Source: Prunella strophiata
Lineage: Eukaryota; Chordata; Aves; Passeriformes; Prunellidae
DNA length: 64,000 bases
NCBI GenBank assembly: GCA_036583965.1
Contig: JAZBQD010000019.1
Span: 1,479,650-1,543,649 of the forward strand
Reading direction: 5' to 3'
Part shown: one piece after another, positions 1 through 10,791 of the stretch
Position numbering within the stretch: the first letter of the stretch is position 1
Layout: every line of letters begins with the position of its first letter
Position numbers and translations under genes: made by a program
Notes under the pieces: generated by a model
The model's input: the letters and a program-made list of their open reading frames with translations, nothing else
Database searches by the model: none
What the model was told of the DNA's origin: nothing

Positions 1-168
1 GTGACAGTGCCACCTCCTCAGTGCCACTGGACAACCCAACAGTCCACCAAGTGCTCGTCCCCCATAAAAGAATGTAAGCAATAAATTATTTATATAAAGT
101 GTGTGAGAAAGTTCTGTAAGAAAATGTAAACATCAGAAGGCTTTAGAGAAACTTAAATTAGGGTGACA
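1..168 (-). mobile_element. Solo LTR family A, truncated by window edge
   Basis: Reverse-strand copy of the same LTR seen complete at 11391-11696, 24260-24561 and 50358-50653. The visible part holds the U3 half: the GTAAACATCAGAAGGCTTTAG block and the terminal GGGTGACA, which is the reverse complement of the LTR start TGTCACCC. The other end lies outside the window, so its target-site duplication cannot be checked. Confidence 0.75.
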
Positions 169-182
169 CAAAGTCCCCTCAG

Positions 183-447
183 TGTCTGAGACCCCAAAAT
201 CTCCTCAGTGCCCCAGATCCCAAAGTTCCCTCACTGCCCCAAAATCCCCTCAGTGCCCCAAAGTCCCCTCAGTGTCCCCCAGAGTAACCCCAGTGTCCCA
301 GACACCAAAGTAACATCAGTGCCCCAGGGATTTTGGGGCACTGAGGGGATTTTGGGGTCTGGGGCACTGAAGAGACTTTGGGGCACCGAGGGGAACTTTG
401 GGGCACTGAGGGGAACTTTGGGGTCTGGGACCAAGTCCTTGGGAAGT
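183..447. repeat. Inverted (palindromic) GGGG/CCCC minisatellite
   Basis: The left half (183-330) is made of degenerate units of about 19 bp of the type CCCCAAAATCCCCTCAGTG. The right half (331-447) carries the same unit reverse complemented (CACTGAGGGGATTTTGGGG). The switch falls near 328-334. The whole can fold as one long imperfect hairpin. The short open frames on both strands are repeat translations only. Confidence 0.85.
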
Positions 448-1167
448 GCCAACCATGCAATTGCCTTGGTAATTCTATGATAAATAAAATAATTAAGTAG
501 GGCCTATTCCTTTTTTGATGAGATTAGATCAGTGCTGTTTCCACTGCAGAAGAGCTGATTTGGTTCAATTAGCTTTATTCTCAGATGTGGAACATCCCAA
601 CATCCTTTTCTGCCTTTGTTAAATTAATTTAATTAGAAAACACTATTTTAATGAAACTGGATACTGTAGCTTCCAGAAATGAATTTTTATCCACAGAGTG
701 CTTGGGAAAAATAGCAATGAAAATAATTTTGATAAGTAACTCTCAGCCTGAATATCTCTATTGTTGCTCGTGCCCCGAGGTTATATTTTTAATTGCATGT
801 AATAAATATAACTTTATTAATTAGGAATTATCTGGAAAGGAAAGAAACTTTTTTTTTTTTTTTTCTGCTTGATGGTGTAAAGAGGCTTAAAATAAAATCC
901 CTGTTCCTTGGGATAGGTACATTTAATCCACCTTTGGTTTTTTTGGTTTTAGGCTGGCAGCAAAATCAAGAATATAAAATCCTGTCTTGTTTGTGGTGGG
1001 TTTTTTTGCTAAGAGGAGAATGAAATTTTCAGTCTTTTACTGAAGGAAATTTGGGATCTTACAGGATTATTTCATGATGGGACTCACACTGCCAACCAGC
1101 CCAGGGTGTCCTTTATCTTTGTTTTTCCTGCATAACATCAAGAATGTTAATTTCTGTCAGTTTTTGC
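448..1167. other. Single-copy AT-rich DNA, no gene seen
   Basis: No repeat family recognised apart from a T run near 848-864. The stretch 560-840 is AT-rich and rich in TAATT-type words, like avian conserved non-coding or plain intergenic DNA. No open frame longer than about 75 codons and no protein motif. Confidence 0.5.
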
Positions 1168-2412
1168 AACAAACAAACAAACAAACAAACAAACAAACAA
1201 ACAAACAAACAAACAAACAAACAAACAAACAAACAAACAAACAAACAAACAAACAAACAAACAAACAAACAAACAAACAAACAAACAAACAAACAAACAA
1301 ACAAACAAACAAACAAACAAACAAACAAACAAACAAACAAACAAACAAACAAACAAACAAACAAACAAACAAACAAACAAACAAACAAACAAACAAACAA
1401 ACAAACAAACAAACAAACAAACAAACAAACAAACAAACAAACAAACAAACAAACAAACAAACAAACAAACAAACAAACAAACAAACAAACAAACAAACAA
1501 ACAAACAAACAAACAAACAAACAAACAAACAAACAAACAAACAAACAAACAAACAAACAAACAAACAAACAAACAAACAAACAAACAAACAAACAAACAA
1601 ACAAACAAACAAACAAACAAACAAACAAACAAACAAACAAACAAACAAACAAACAAACAAACAAACAAACAAACAAACAAACAAACAAACAAACAAACAA
1701 ACAAACAAACAAACAAACAAACAAACAAACAAACAAACAAACAAACAAACAAACAAACAAACAAACAAACAAACAAACAAACAAACAAACAAACAAACAA
1801 ACAAACAAACAAACAAACAAACAAACAAACAAACAAACAAACAAACAAACAAACAAACAAACAAACAAACAAACAAACAAACAAACAAACAAACAAACAA
1901 ACAAACAAACAAACAAACAAACAAACAAACAAACAAACAAACAAACAAACAAACAAACAAACAAACAAACAAACAAACAAACAAACAAACAAACAAACAA
2001 ACAAACAAACAAACAAACAAACAAACAAACAAACAAACAAACAAACAAACAAACAAACAAACAAACAAACAAACAAACAAACAAACAAACAAACAAACAA
2101 ACAAACAAACAAACAAACAAACAAACAAACAAACAAACAAACAAACAAACAAACAAACAAACAAACAAACAAACAAACAAACAAACAAACAAACAAACAA
2201 ACAAACAAACAAACAAACAAACAAACAAACAAACAAACAAACAAACAAACAAACAAACAAACAAACAAACAAACAAACAAACAAACAAACAAACAAACAA
2301 ACAAACAAACAAACAAACAAACAAACAAACAAACAAACAAACAAACAAACAAACAAACAAACAAACAAACAAACAAACAAACAAACAAACAAACAAACAA
2401 ACAAACAAACAA
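1168..2412. repeat. Uninterrupted (AAAC)n microsatellite, about 1.24 kb
   Basis: About 310 tandem copies of the tetranucleotide AAAC without one visible substitution or indel between the flanks. It then runs into A-rich sequence (AAAAAAAACCAAAAAG). The frames reading TNKQ on the plus strand and CLFV on the minus strand are artefacts of the repeat. This purity at this length implies recent expansion or an error in assembled copy number. Confidence 0.98.
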
Positions 2413-2487
2413 AAAAAACCAAAAAGAAAACCCACATAGATTTCAGAGATTTTCACTAGAGTGAATTTTTCTCAGTGCAGGGCCAGA

Positions 2488-2488
<1 letters not shown>

Positions 2489-2545
<57 letters not shown>
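2489..2545. repeat. (AT)n microsatellite
   Basis: About 28 pure AT dinucleotides, 75 bp downstream of the AAAC array. Confidence 0.97.
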
Positions 2546-2547
<2 letters not shown>

Positions 2548-3285
2548 TTATTAAGGTCTAAGGTGTTTCAAATTTCCCTCTATTTTATAGTTAGACTGAG
2601 AGAATCTTCCCCCAGTCTGGAGCTTCCCATCAGCACCTCCCACACTGGGAGCAGACCTGGGGGCTTTTCAAGGAATTTTTGAGGATATTTTAAGGAATAT
2701 CTGAGTGCTTTGGGTGCTGCAGGTCTGGGAGGAGCAGAGCTGGGTGGGCTCTGTCTGCACGGGCTCCTTCGGGATTTTCCAGGTCTGAAGCTCAGCAGGC
2801 ACTGATGGAATGGGAATCTCCTTCCTCCTCCTCCTCCTTCTATCCATCTCCCATTGAATGCTCTCTTCATAAAAGTTTCTGGTTTTTTAGTTTTGACAAA
2901 AATCTCATCAGGCTCTGATTTCAGCTATTTTTTCTGCCCCATTTGCTCTTTGCAATGCTGATCAAATGCAGAAAGTTCTTTATTTGGGAAGATAAATGCA
3001 TGGATGCACTCAACTCCTTCAGTGTAAAAGGAGGAAATGCACAAAGTCCTGGAGCAAAGGAACACTAACCCCCCATTAATTAATTTCCATTAGAATGACA
3101 GTGATTAGTGGATAACAGTGGTCTCTGTGGTGCCAGGACTTGCAGCTCCACCGTGGCTCAGGCTGTGCAGCTGAGGGTTCCTGGCATGGAGCTGAGGTGG
3201 CACCACTTGTGAGTTTGACCTGCCAGGCTGGTCCAGTCCAGTCTGGCCAGCTATGGATCCTTAGTCCTGATCAAACTTACATGAG
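2546..3285. other. Single-copy DNA, nothing recognised
   Basis: Mixed-composition sequence with a short CTCCT-rich tract near 2820-2842. No repeat copy elsewhere in the window and no supported open frame. Confidence 0.4.
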
Positions 3286-4124
3286 ACAAATAAGAGACCA
3301 AAGGTGCTCTTTTCCTCTTGGGAACAAAGTCCTGCTTTATTTCCTTGGTAGGAGCCACCAGATGATCCACAGGGCTTCCCAGGTGGAAAAGAGAGCAGAG
3401 TTCACCTGTGCAGGGGGTTTTAAGGTCAGGGGAAGGGGGGCAGAGGAAGGGGAGCACAGCCTTGGGATACAAGGGGGAAGGGGCCGAGGGGAGGGGTGAA
3501 CCCGGGATTAAGCACTGCCCACCAGGGCCTGGGGATGGGGGAAAAGGGAGGAATGGGACAAACCATGTGATACAACAGGATACAGATTATATAACAGTGC
3601 AAATGATCCAAACACCCAGTGCAAAAACAATTATCAACTAAAAAACTACTCAGTGCAATACAACAACCACTCACACCTGGTTCCCCACCACCCTGCAGGT
3701 CCAGCACTTGGATTTGATGATCCTCATCACTCTGCAGCCCCTGAAAGGTGCCCGTGCCCAGGTGGGGTTGGGCTCTTTCTCCAGGAACTGACAGAACCAG
3801 AGCACACAGCCTCGAGATGCACCAAGGGAAATTCAGGTTGGATGTTGTGCAAGTGCAACACGGAATGAACCACACAATCCCACCCTGCTCGAGGCAGACA
3901 AAAAAAGGGAAACTCCATTCTTGTGTTGGGGTTCTTATAGAAGGGAAAAGGCTCCAGTGATTGGGGGGTGAAGTTACCACCTCTCCAGTCTCACTGGGTG
4001 AAGCAAAAGTCAGTCAATCTCTGACTCCAGGAAAGAATGCAAACAAGTGACTGTTTACATGTGTGTGAGAACTCTGTTATTACAAGGAATGCAAACAATC
4101 AGAAGGCTTAGATAAAATGCAAAA
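3286..4124 (-). mobile_element. Possible LTR-derived sequence, boundaries unresolved
   Basis: A reversed polyadenylation-type motif (GCTTTATTTCC, about 3333-3343) lies near the left side and a reversed TATA-like motif (ATTATATAAC, about 3587-3597) further right, the order expected of a minus-strand LTR. The right part (about 4011-4110) shares phrases such as GCAAACAATCAGAAGGCTTAG with LTR family A. I could not find matching target-site duplications, so this could also be other interspersed repeat debris. Confidence 0.3.
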
Positions 4125-4338
4125 GATCAGGGCTGCAGGATATCAGGAAAAAGTTTTTTACAGAAAGGTGATAAAGTTGTGGAATGGCTGCCCAGGGAGG
4201 TGGTGCAGTCACCATTCCTGGGTGTGTTTAACAAAGCCTGGATGTGGCACTGGGTGCCAGGGTTTAGCTGAGGCTGCTGGGGCTGGGTTGGACTCTGTGA
4301 TCTTGGAGGTCTCTTCCAACCCTGTGATTCTGTGAATG
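4125..4338 (+). mobile_element. CR1 LINE fragment, 3' end
   Basis: Contains the CR1 phrase GGAATGGCTGCCCAGGGAGG and ends in TCTTCCAACCCTGTGATTCTGTGA, matching the typical CR1 3' terminus with its octamer tail. 5'-truncated, with no reverse transcriptase sequence. From an older subfamily than the fragments carrying GGCAGTGCCCAAGGCCAGG. Confidence 0.85.
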
Positions 4339-4442
4339 TTCTGGGAATCCACAGGGATTTCTTGCAGCTCAGGATATTCTGAGATGCTGCGAGCCAAGCC
4401 AAGGACAGGGGCAGGGCAGGAGCAGGAATGGGTGTCCAGGGG

Positions 4443-5010
4443 TGTGGTAATTTATTTGTGGGGGACTTTGGAAGGAATTTGAGATGGAATTTTGGAATTG
4501 GTTTTGATGATGTGGGGTTTTTTATTTTTAATTTTTTTTATAGGTAGGAAGGGTGGGTTTGGTTTATGTTGTTATAGTATGGTTCAGAAGGTCACAAGAC
4601 CTTTAGTTGTAAGATTTTTTAAGGAGTTATTGATTAACAAAATACTGCTAATAAGGATATTTATGTTTTTGACTTAATCTTTAAATACTTTGTTTTATGG
4701 ATTTACATTACAGTGTAAGCTTTTTTAGTTAATTATGTTATGACACACAAACTTACAATATTGTATTCTAAACTTTTTGTTTACTTTTGTAACTGCTTTT
4801 ACTTTTTCTATATTTAAACTCTAAAGCTCTAAACTTTCTTTTACTTACTTTAACTTGTTTTTGCTTTAAACTATAAATTTGTATTTTTGCTTTTAGTGCT
4901 TAAGTTTGGAAGTTTTTTCTAAAGTCTCAAATCGAATTTTGTGTTTCATTTTAAGCTTTGGTTTACAAACCCAAAAATCTTCAAAATTTTCTAAATTTTA
5001 AATTCCAGCA
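4443..5010 (-). mobile_element. Solo LTR family C, G-to-A rich (putatively edited) copy
   Basis: Read on the minus strand the element starts TGCTGG and ends TTACCACA. It is flanked by a perfect 6-bp direct repeat CAGGGG (4437-4442 and 5011-5016), which fits class II ERV integration. It aligns along its whole length with the plus-strand LTR at 20043-20599, but in LTR sense many G positions of that copy are A here, often at GG pairs. The body is therefore strikingly A-rich on its sense strand. No internal retroviral sequence is attached. Confidence 0.85.
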
Positions 5011-5159
5011 CAGGGGCTCCTGCCCCAGAGCACTTGGTCACTTCCAGCAGATCTCCTCATCCCAGTGAGGCCAAACTGGGCCAGGAGTGTCCATCCCTCC
5101 CCCCTGCCTTTGGGAATCTCTGCCACAAACACTACAGAGACACAAAGGGGCTTTGGTTT

Positions 5160-5410
5160 GAAAGGAAAAAACACCAAAATGGGAAAAAAAGAAAAAGGAA
5201 AAAAGAAAAAAAAAAAAAGGAAAAAAAAAGGAAAGAAAAAATAAAAAAAGAAAAAAAAAAAAAAAAAGAAAAAAAAAGAAGAAAAGAAAAAGAAAAAAAA
5301 AGAAAAAAAGAAAAAAGAAAAAGAAAAAAAAAAAAAGAAAAAAGGAAAAAGAAAAAGAAAGGGAAAAAAAAAAAGACAAAAAAGGGAAAAAAAGGAAAAA
5401 GAAAATAAAA
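5160..5410. repeat. A-rich polypurine tract (GAAAAA-type)
   Basis: About 250 bp almost wholly of A and G on the plus strand, with irregular GAAAA/GGAAAA units and a few C or T interruptions. Lysine/glutamate-rich or phenylalanine-rich open frames here are compositional artefacts. Confidence 0.9.
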
Positions 5411-5737
5411 ACCCAACAAAACAACAACAACAAAAGGTCCAAAGCAGAATCTCGGGGATGTGGAAATGCCCAGCTGGGAACTGAGCCCACGGGCTGAGGG
5501 AAGCTCTGTGTGCAGCAGAGAGGGATGGCAGCAGGGTAGGGCAGCTACAAACAAAGCCCAGCAGTGCCCCAGGCACAGCCCTGGCATGGGCAGAGCCTGG
5601 CAGGGTGTGCCCCCCTCCTGTGCCAGGGCCAGGGTGATTTATCCCCCTGGCTGGGATAAGGAACACTTTCTGCTCCCTCTGTAACTGGGAGGACTTTAAG
5701 AGAGTGGCTGGTGCCGTTTCTGGAGCAGCAGCAGCAC
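5411..5737. other. Single-copy DNA, nothing recognised
   Basis: GC-rich unique sequence between the purine tract and a CR1 fragment. No motif or supported open frame. Confidence 0.4.
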
Positions 5738-5982
5738 CAGTTTGTGTCTGAGCCAGGCTGGCAGAGCTGGGAATGTTCCCCTGGAGAGGAGAAGCTCCAG
5801 GGAGAGCTCAGAGCCCCTGGCAGGGCCTGAAGGGGCTCCAGGAGAGCTGGAGAGGGACTGGGGACAAGGCATGGAGGGACAGGACACAGGGAATGGCTCC
5901 CAGTGCCAGAGGGCAGGGATGGGTGGGAGATTGGGAATTGGGAATTGCTCCCTGTGAAGGTGGAGAGGCCCTGGCACAGGTG
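5738..5982 (+). mobile_element. CR1 LINE fragment
   Basis: Holds the CR1 3' region from GAGAAGCTCCAGGGAGAGCT through GGGAGATTGGGAATTGGG to CCCTGGCACAGGTG. The most 3' part with the octamer tail is missing, so this copy is cut at both ends. Confidence 0.85.
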
Positions 5983-6499
5983 ACCTGTGCTTTAGGACTT
6001 TGCCTTTTTAGAAATCTCTTCAAGCCCTGCACAGGCAGAGTGTGAAGGCACCAAAAGGCAGAACAGCTCTGACCCTCAGTGCCAGGCCAGCAGGATTTTA
6101 AGAACCACAGCTCTTCCCCCTCAGGCTGGGCAGGGACTCACATTTCCTAGCACACTTCAGGAAATTCACATTTCTTTGTAAACCTCTTCAAAAGGCTTCC
6201 TGGGGTTGCTTGAGCTGAACTTTGTGTTGACCAGAAATAGCCAGGTGCTTCAAAGGGCAGCCCCTGCCTTGTTGCAGAGCTCCATGAGATCTTTTGTATC
6301 CTGTGCCAAGAAAAGGGGTTTGGAAAGGTTTTCTGAGTCAAAGGTAATGATCTCTCAAGGTCTTGGCAAAGGAGCGAGGAATTTTTAAGCTGGTGAAAAG
6401 ACTGAATAGAAATAAACCCATCAAATAATGTATTAAAAAAAGCTTAAGTGAAATGGGGCTGCTTAAATGTTTAAATGCAAAGGGAGTGGAACCAAATAA
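5983..6499. other. Single-copy DNA, nothing recognised
   Basis: Unique sequence of ordinary composition with no repeat copy elsewhere in the window and no coding signal. Confidence 0.4.
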
Positions 6500-6770
6500 C
6501 CCTTCATGTCCCTTCAAGGTCTTGGAGGTCCTTTCCAACCTGAACATTCTGGGATCCTTTGCAGCAGCTCCTGTGTCCCCTTTCCCTCTCTGTTCCCTGG
6601 GGCTCTCCTGGCCCTGCTCTGGCACCTGCCAGGCCTGGCTGGCAGCAGGAGCAGAGAATTCCCTGGGAGCAGAGCCAGGCAGGGGCACTGGGGCCCATCT
6701 GTGCCAGTGCTGAGGGCAATCAGGATTGTTTAGGTTGGACAGGACCTCCAGCACCATCAGGTGCAGCCCT
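6500..6770. mobile_element. Two short CR1 tails in opposite orientation
   Basis: Positions 6500-6553 read as a plus-strand CR1 3' end (GGTCCTTTCCAACCTGAACATTCTGGG). Positions 6715-6760 read as a minus-strand tail (reverse complement gives GGTCCTGTCCAACCTAAACA). Unique sequence lies between them. Confidence 0.55.
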
Positions 6771-6984
6771 GGAGTGCTGGGAAGGAGATGCTGCCACTGC
6801 TGCCCCCATGAGTGAAAAGTGCTGGCACTGTGGGATGCTGCATCTGGGTCTGTTATTTTTTAATAAAATGGGAAATGAAAAGAAAATTTTAAAAAATTAC
6901 TTTCCAGCTCAGCAGTGAGACCTCACACAGAGAGGAGACAAATTCCAGGAGCTGGAGCCTGGAAATGCTGATTCCAGCCCTGTG

Positions 6985-7066
6985 TCTGTGTTTGTCCTGG
7001 GAGCAGCCTGGGGCAGTGGGAGGTGTCCCTGGCCTGGGCAGGGGTGGCACTGGGTGGGATCTGAGC
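6985..7066 (+). mobile_element. CR1 LINE fragment, short
   Basis: The segment GGAGCAGCCTGGGGCAGTGG to GTGGCACTGGGTGGGATCTG matches the last 100 bp of the common CR1 subfamily. It lacks the terminal octamers. Confidence 0.8.
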
Positions 7067-7079
7067 TCATTTCCTGCCT

Positions 7080-7560
7080 GCAGTGAGGAGAGAGATGGGG
7101 AGACCCCAGTATGGTCAGAAGGATCCAAATTTATTGTGGAGTACCTACAAGAGAGCATTTTGAGCAGGCAAAAGCAAAATTGCACAGTGCTGCATGCTTG
7201 TCTGGTAGCTTGGAACAAACAATATAGGGAAGTTTGCCAAGATGCACCCCAGGAAAGGGATAAAAGCAGGATGTTCTGAGGATGGGAAGGGAAGATATGG
7301 GGCAAGATGTTCTGCTGACACTTTTGCCAAGCTGTGCTATGTGACCAAAGATAAGTTAAGCTCTTTGTCTTATACACAGTGCCTTGTAACCAATCAAATG
7401 TGTTCCCAGGTGCTGAACCCTGCATAACCACATAAATGCACCCTCAGATTTGCAATAAATCAGCATTGATCATCACCTCCATGAGGATTTGATCTCTGAC
7501 TCCAAGGGCTCCTCTCTCTCCCTCTCCCCCTCTCATCTTTCATCAAGTACCTGTGCTTAT
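7080..7560 (+). mobile_element. Probable LTR remnant, boundaries unresolved
   Basis: A TATA-like motif (ACATAAATGC, about 7429-7438) is followed by a polyadenylation signal (GCAATAAATC, about 7450-7459) and a pyrimidine-rich stretch ending CATCTTTCA, in the order of a plus-strand LTR. No convincing flanking direct repeat was found, and no second copy exists in the window. Confidence 0.4.
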
Positions 7561-8661
7561 ACCCTGTTTTAGGAAGGCTAGTCATGTTTTACAAGGATTG
7601 GGTTAATCATCACACAAACAAACTTATGCATTTCACAGCATCCCTTGCAGAAGCTGATGTAATTTTCTTTTCTGGTAAGTCAGTCTGATTGAATCTCCTT
7701 GCACTCTTCAGAGCTGTTTGCTCTTGCCAAGGCACCCTGATTATCAAATCTCTTCTGCTGACAGGTCCAGAGTCCATCATCTGTCTCGTGGGTTCCAGTA
7801 ATTTCCAAGCCCAACCATTCCATGATTCCCAGGCTGGGGCATCACCAAACCTCACTGCCTGGCTCCAGCCACTCCATGGCCAAATAAACAGGGGGGAAAG
7901 AACTGAGCAAACCAGCAAGAAAAAACAACCAGCTGGTGGCTGTGGCAAGTGGCACTCACCTGGCACCTGCCAACTGAGCCAGGAGAAACTACTGATTTAT
8001 TTGGTTGTTTATTTATTGTTATATATTTACATTTATGCTTATTTACACATGTATATTGTATAATAAATATAAAATGTAAAATACCAATATATTGACCAAC
8101 ATCTACAAATATAATAGTAAATATAATTGTCTATTCTATAGAAAATATGCATAATTTTAAATTAAATAAATTAAATAATTAAATACAATTATGGAGTCCC
8201 AAGCCTTGCTCTGCATTGCCCATGCAGTGAACTCTGGCAGAAGGAGGAGGGGAGGAACCTCCCAAAGGTGAAGCCCTTGAACACCACAGGTTTTTAATAA
8301 TCCAATACCTGATCTTCTTAATTAGCTCAGTGTTTTCTATAAATCTTCATTTAATGAGATCAAAGCAGCAGGAAGGAGCCTCTTCCCTGACCCCTTTGTC
8401 CCCCAGCTGCTCCTGCTGCAGCAGGAAGCTTTTCTGGGAAACTCATCCACTTCTGGCAGGGAAAGTTTGGAAATGAAGGTGAAATTAGTGAGCTCTGGGA
8501 ATCAGAAGGGAAGGGAAGGAGCCCTGGGAATGCCTGGAGGTGCAGCTGGGATTTGCACACTGGGGACTGGGGCTGTGGGAGGTGATTTTGGGGACCCTGT
8601 GCCCCCATTCCATGCCCGTGATGTGGGCATGGGGCAGGCACCACCCCAGCTGTGCTACCAC
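7561..8661. other. Single-copy DNA with AT-rich core
   Basis: Positions 7990-8190 are strongly AT-rich (TTATTTATTG, ATATAATAG and AATTAAATAAATT words). The rest is ordinary. No repeat family or gene recognised. Confidence 0.45.
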
Positions 8662-8915
8662 AGAAACACAAAATCCCACAATGGTTTGGGTTAAAAAAAC
8701 CTTAAATCCCACCCAGTGCCACCCTGAGACACCTCCCACTGTGCCAGGCTGCTCCAGCCCCAGTGTCCAGCCTGGCCTTGGGCACTGCCAGGGATCCAGG
8801 GGCAGCCACAGCTGCTCTGGCAATTCCAACCCAGCCAGCAATTCCCAATTCCCAATCTCCCACCCATCCCTGCCCTCTGGCAGTGCCATGCCCTGGGTGC
8901 TGTCCCTCCAGCCCT
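8662..8915 (-). mobile_element. CR1 LINE fragment, 3' end
   Basis: Minus-strand copy. It opens with the reversed tail (AATCCCACAATGGTTTGGG), continues through CTGGCCTTGGGCACTGCCAG, and extends to CCAATCTCCCACCCATCCC. No RT region is present. Confidence 0.9.
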
Positions 8916-10015
8916 GGGAAAAGCTCAGCTCTAATAAAACACTGATGAAGACTTTGCCATCAGCACCCAGACGTGCTGGAGCCATCTGTCATTTCTGGGG
9001 CCACTGGAGCCATCTGTCATTTTTGCAGGAGTGTTTGCACATGAAAAAGAAGTTTTTTTTCCCCAATGTATTTCCAGATTTAATAATTATGGGCTTAAAA
9101 GCCTGGTCTATTCCAAATTTTACATCCCTCAGCTACTGCTGGCAGTGACCAGAAATGGCAGAAAAGCAACATCTCAGCTGTGGTGAAATGTCACCAAACC
9201 CACGGGCTGGGGCTCCCCTGGGCTGTCTCGGGGTGCCCCCTCCCAGCAGCCTGACCCCCCTGCAGCCCCAGCCAGCTCTGTTTGAGCCACCGTGGTGCCC
9301 TCCTGTCGCTCTGCACAGGACACTGCAGCCCCCAGTGCCTCCCCTCAGCCTGGCAAGGCTCAGGACATCGCCCGGAGCTGGCATTCACTGCCCACCCGTG
9401 CCCTTCCTCGGGGGCACACGGGCAGCTCGGGAGCGGGCTCGCCCCTGCCGGCTCCAAATGCCAGGAAATGAACCCCGGGCACACCCTGGAGTGTTTTGCT
9501 GTCTTGGCAGCTCCAGAGCCCAGGCTGGACAAATAACTGACATCAGCCCGTTGGAAGCATTGAAAGGGCTGCGAGTAACAGCCACTAAACCCCCGCTGAA
9601 TTGCACTTAAATGCGAAGGACCTTGACATTTTGTGAATTTAATTTAATACCTTTGTCGAGAGAGGCAATTACAGTTACATCATTATGTGCAGCAGCCATG
9701 ACTCCGTGACTGGAGTCTCACTCCAGCCAAGCGTGAAAGGATATTATTTGGGAATCCTTGCCTATTGTCAGAGGCTTTTAACCTTCCCTCCCTCCCTCCC
9801 CCAGGCCTGCACCCTGCTGCAGAGCAGCAGAGCTTTGCTCTGCCCGGGGCTCTGCAGAGCAGCAGAGCCCACAGGAGAAGACTTCAAAGCACCTGCTTTG
9901 GTGTGGAGAAGAAAGGAACATTTGGGAAAGGGCAGGAATGTTCCTAATCTACCTTACACAGAGATTTTATCTTGAATTAGGGTCTCAGGGAACGAGTTAG
10001 TCATGGAGAGTAGGT
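8916..10015. other. Single-copy DNA with a conserved-looking core
   Basis: No repeats recognised. The part 9540-9790 is non-repetitive, of balanced composition and keeps several CpGs (for example GAATTGCACTTAAATGCG and CCTTTGTCGAGAGAGG), unlike the GC-rich degenerate flanks. This resembles vertebrate conserved non-coding elements, but conservation cannot be seen from one sequence. Confidence 0.35.
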
Positions 10016-10200
10016 TTGCATGGGAGATTGGGAATTGGGAATTGCTGGCTGGGCTAGGAATTGCCAGAGCAGCTGTGGCTGCCCCTGGATCCCTGGCAGT
10101 GCCCAAGGCCAGGCTGGACACTGGGGCTGGAGCAGCCTGGGGACAGTGGGAGGTGTCCCTGCCAGTGGCAGGGGTGGCACTGGGGGGATTTGAAGGTCCC
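10016..10200 (+). mobile_element. CR1 LINE fragment
   Basis: Runs from GGGAGATTGGGAATTGGG to GGCACTGGGGGGATTTGAAG. Common young-looking subfamily, lacking the last 30 bp. Confidence 0.9.
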
Positions 10201-10565
10201 AGCTGGTTCTGTGGCTGTGTGAAATGCTCCCTGAGCCCTCCTGCTGGAGGGGCACACACCCATGGCAGCAGGGACACATCCAGGCTGTGCAAACAAAGCA
10301 CTTCCTGCTCTCTTGCCACAACCTTGGTGTAAAACCCTGGATTTTACACACGGGGGAGGGAAAGGGCTGCAGGGCTGCTCCCTGCCTGCTCCGTGCCCCT
10401 GGCAGAGCCCTGTGCCCCTGCCCTGCCCTGGGAGCTGCTGGTGCTGTGCCAGGGTGGCCATGGGGAGCTCCAGAAGGGCTGAGCAGGAACCCCAGAGCTG
10501 TAAATCCTGCGGGATAGAGGAGATCCCGTGGATCCCTGAGTGACCCAGCAGTGCCACCAGAGGGG
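10201..10565. other. GC-rich single-copy DNA
   Basis: Unique GC-rich sequence with no coding evidence, although several short frames are open in it. Confidence 0.4.
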
Positions 10566-10791
10566 AGAGCCCTGTGCCCGTGCTGGGGAAGGTGCTCCAG
10601 GCACCACGGGCACTGTACAGGGCATGGTGAGGCTCTCTGGGGGCTCTGCCTGCTCCTCCTGCCCAAATCTGCTCCTGATGAAGTCTTCAAGTGTAAAGTC
10701 ATGTGAGGGGAGCAGGCACAGCCCCCAGAGAGCCTGGCCATGCCCTGTCAGTGCCCATGGCCCCAGACCTCCCCCAGCACGGGCACAGGGC
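10566..10791. repeat. Inverted repeat (hairpin), arms about 85-90 bp
   Basis: The left arm 10566-10656 is repeated as reverse complement at 10708-10791. Matching blocks include GCCCTGTGCCCGTGCTGGGG, ACAGGGCATGG and AGGCTCTCTGGGGGCT. A loop of about 50 bp (10657-10707) separates the arms. Identity by eye is about 80% with small indels. Confidence 0.8.

Noticed and set aside
5160..5410. Lysine-rich protein
   Set aside because: Low-complexity purine tract with no flanking coding sequence.
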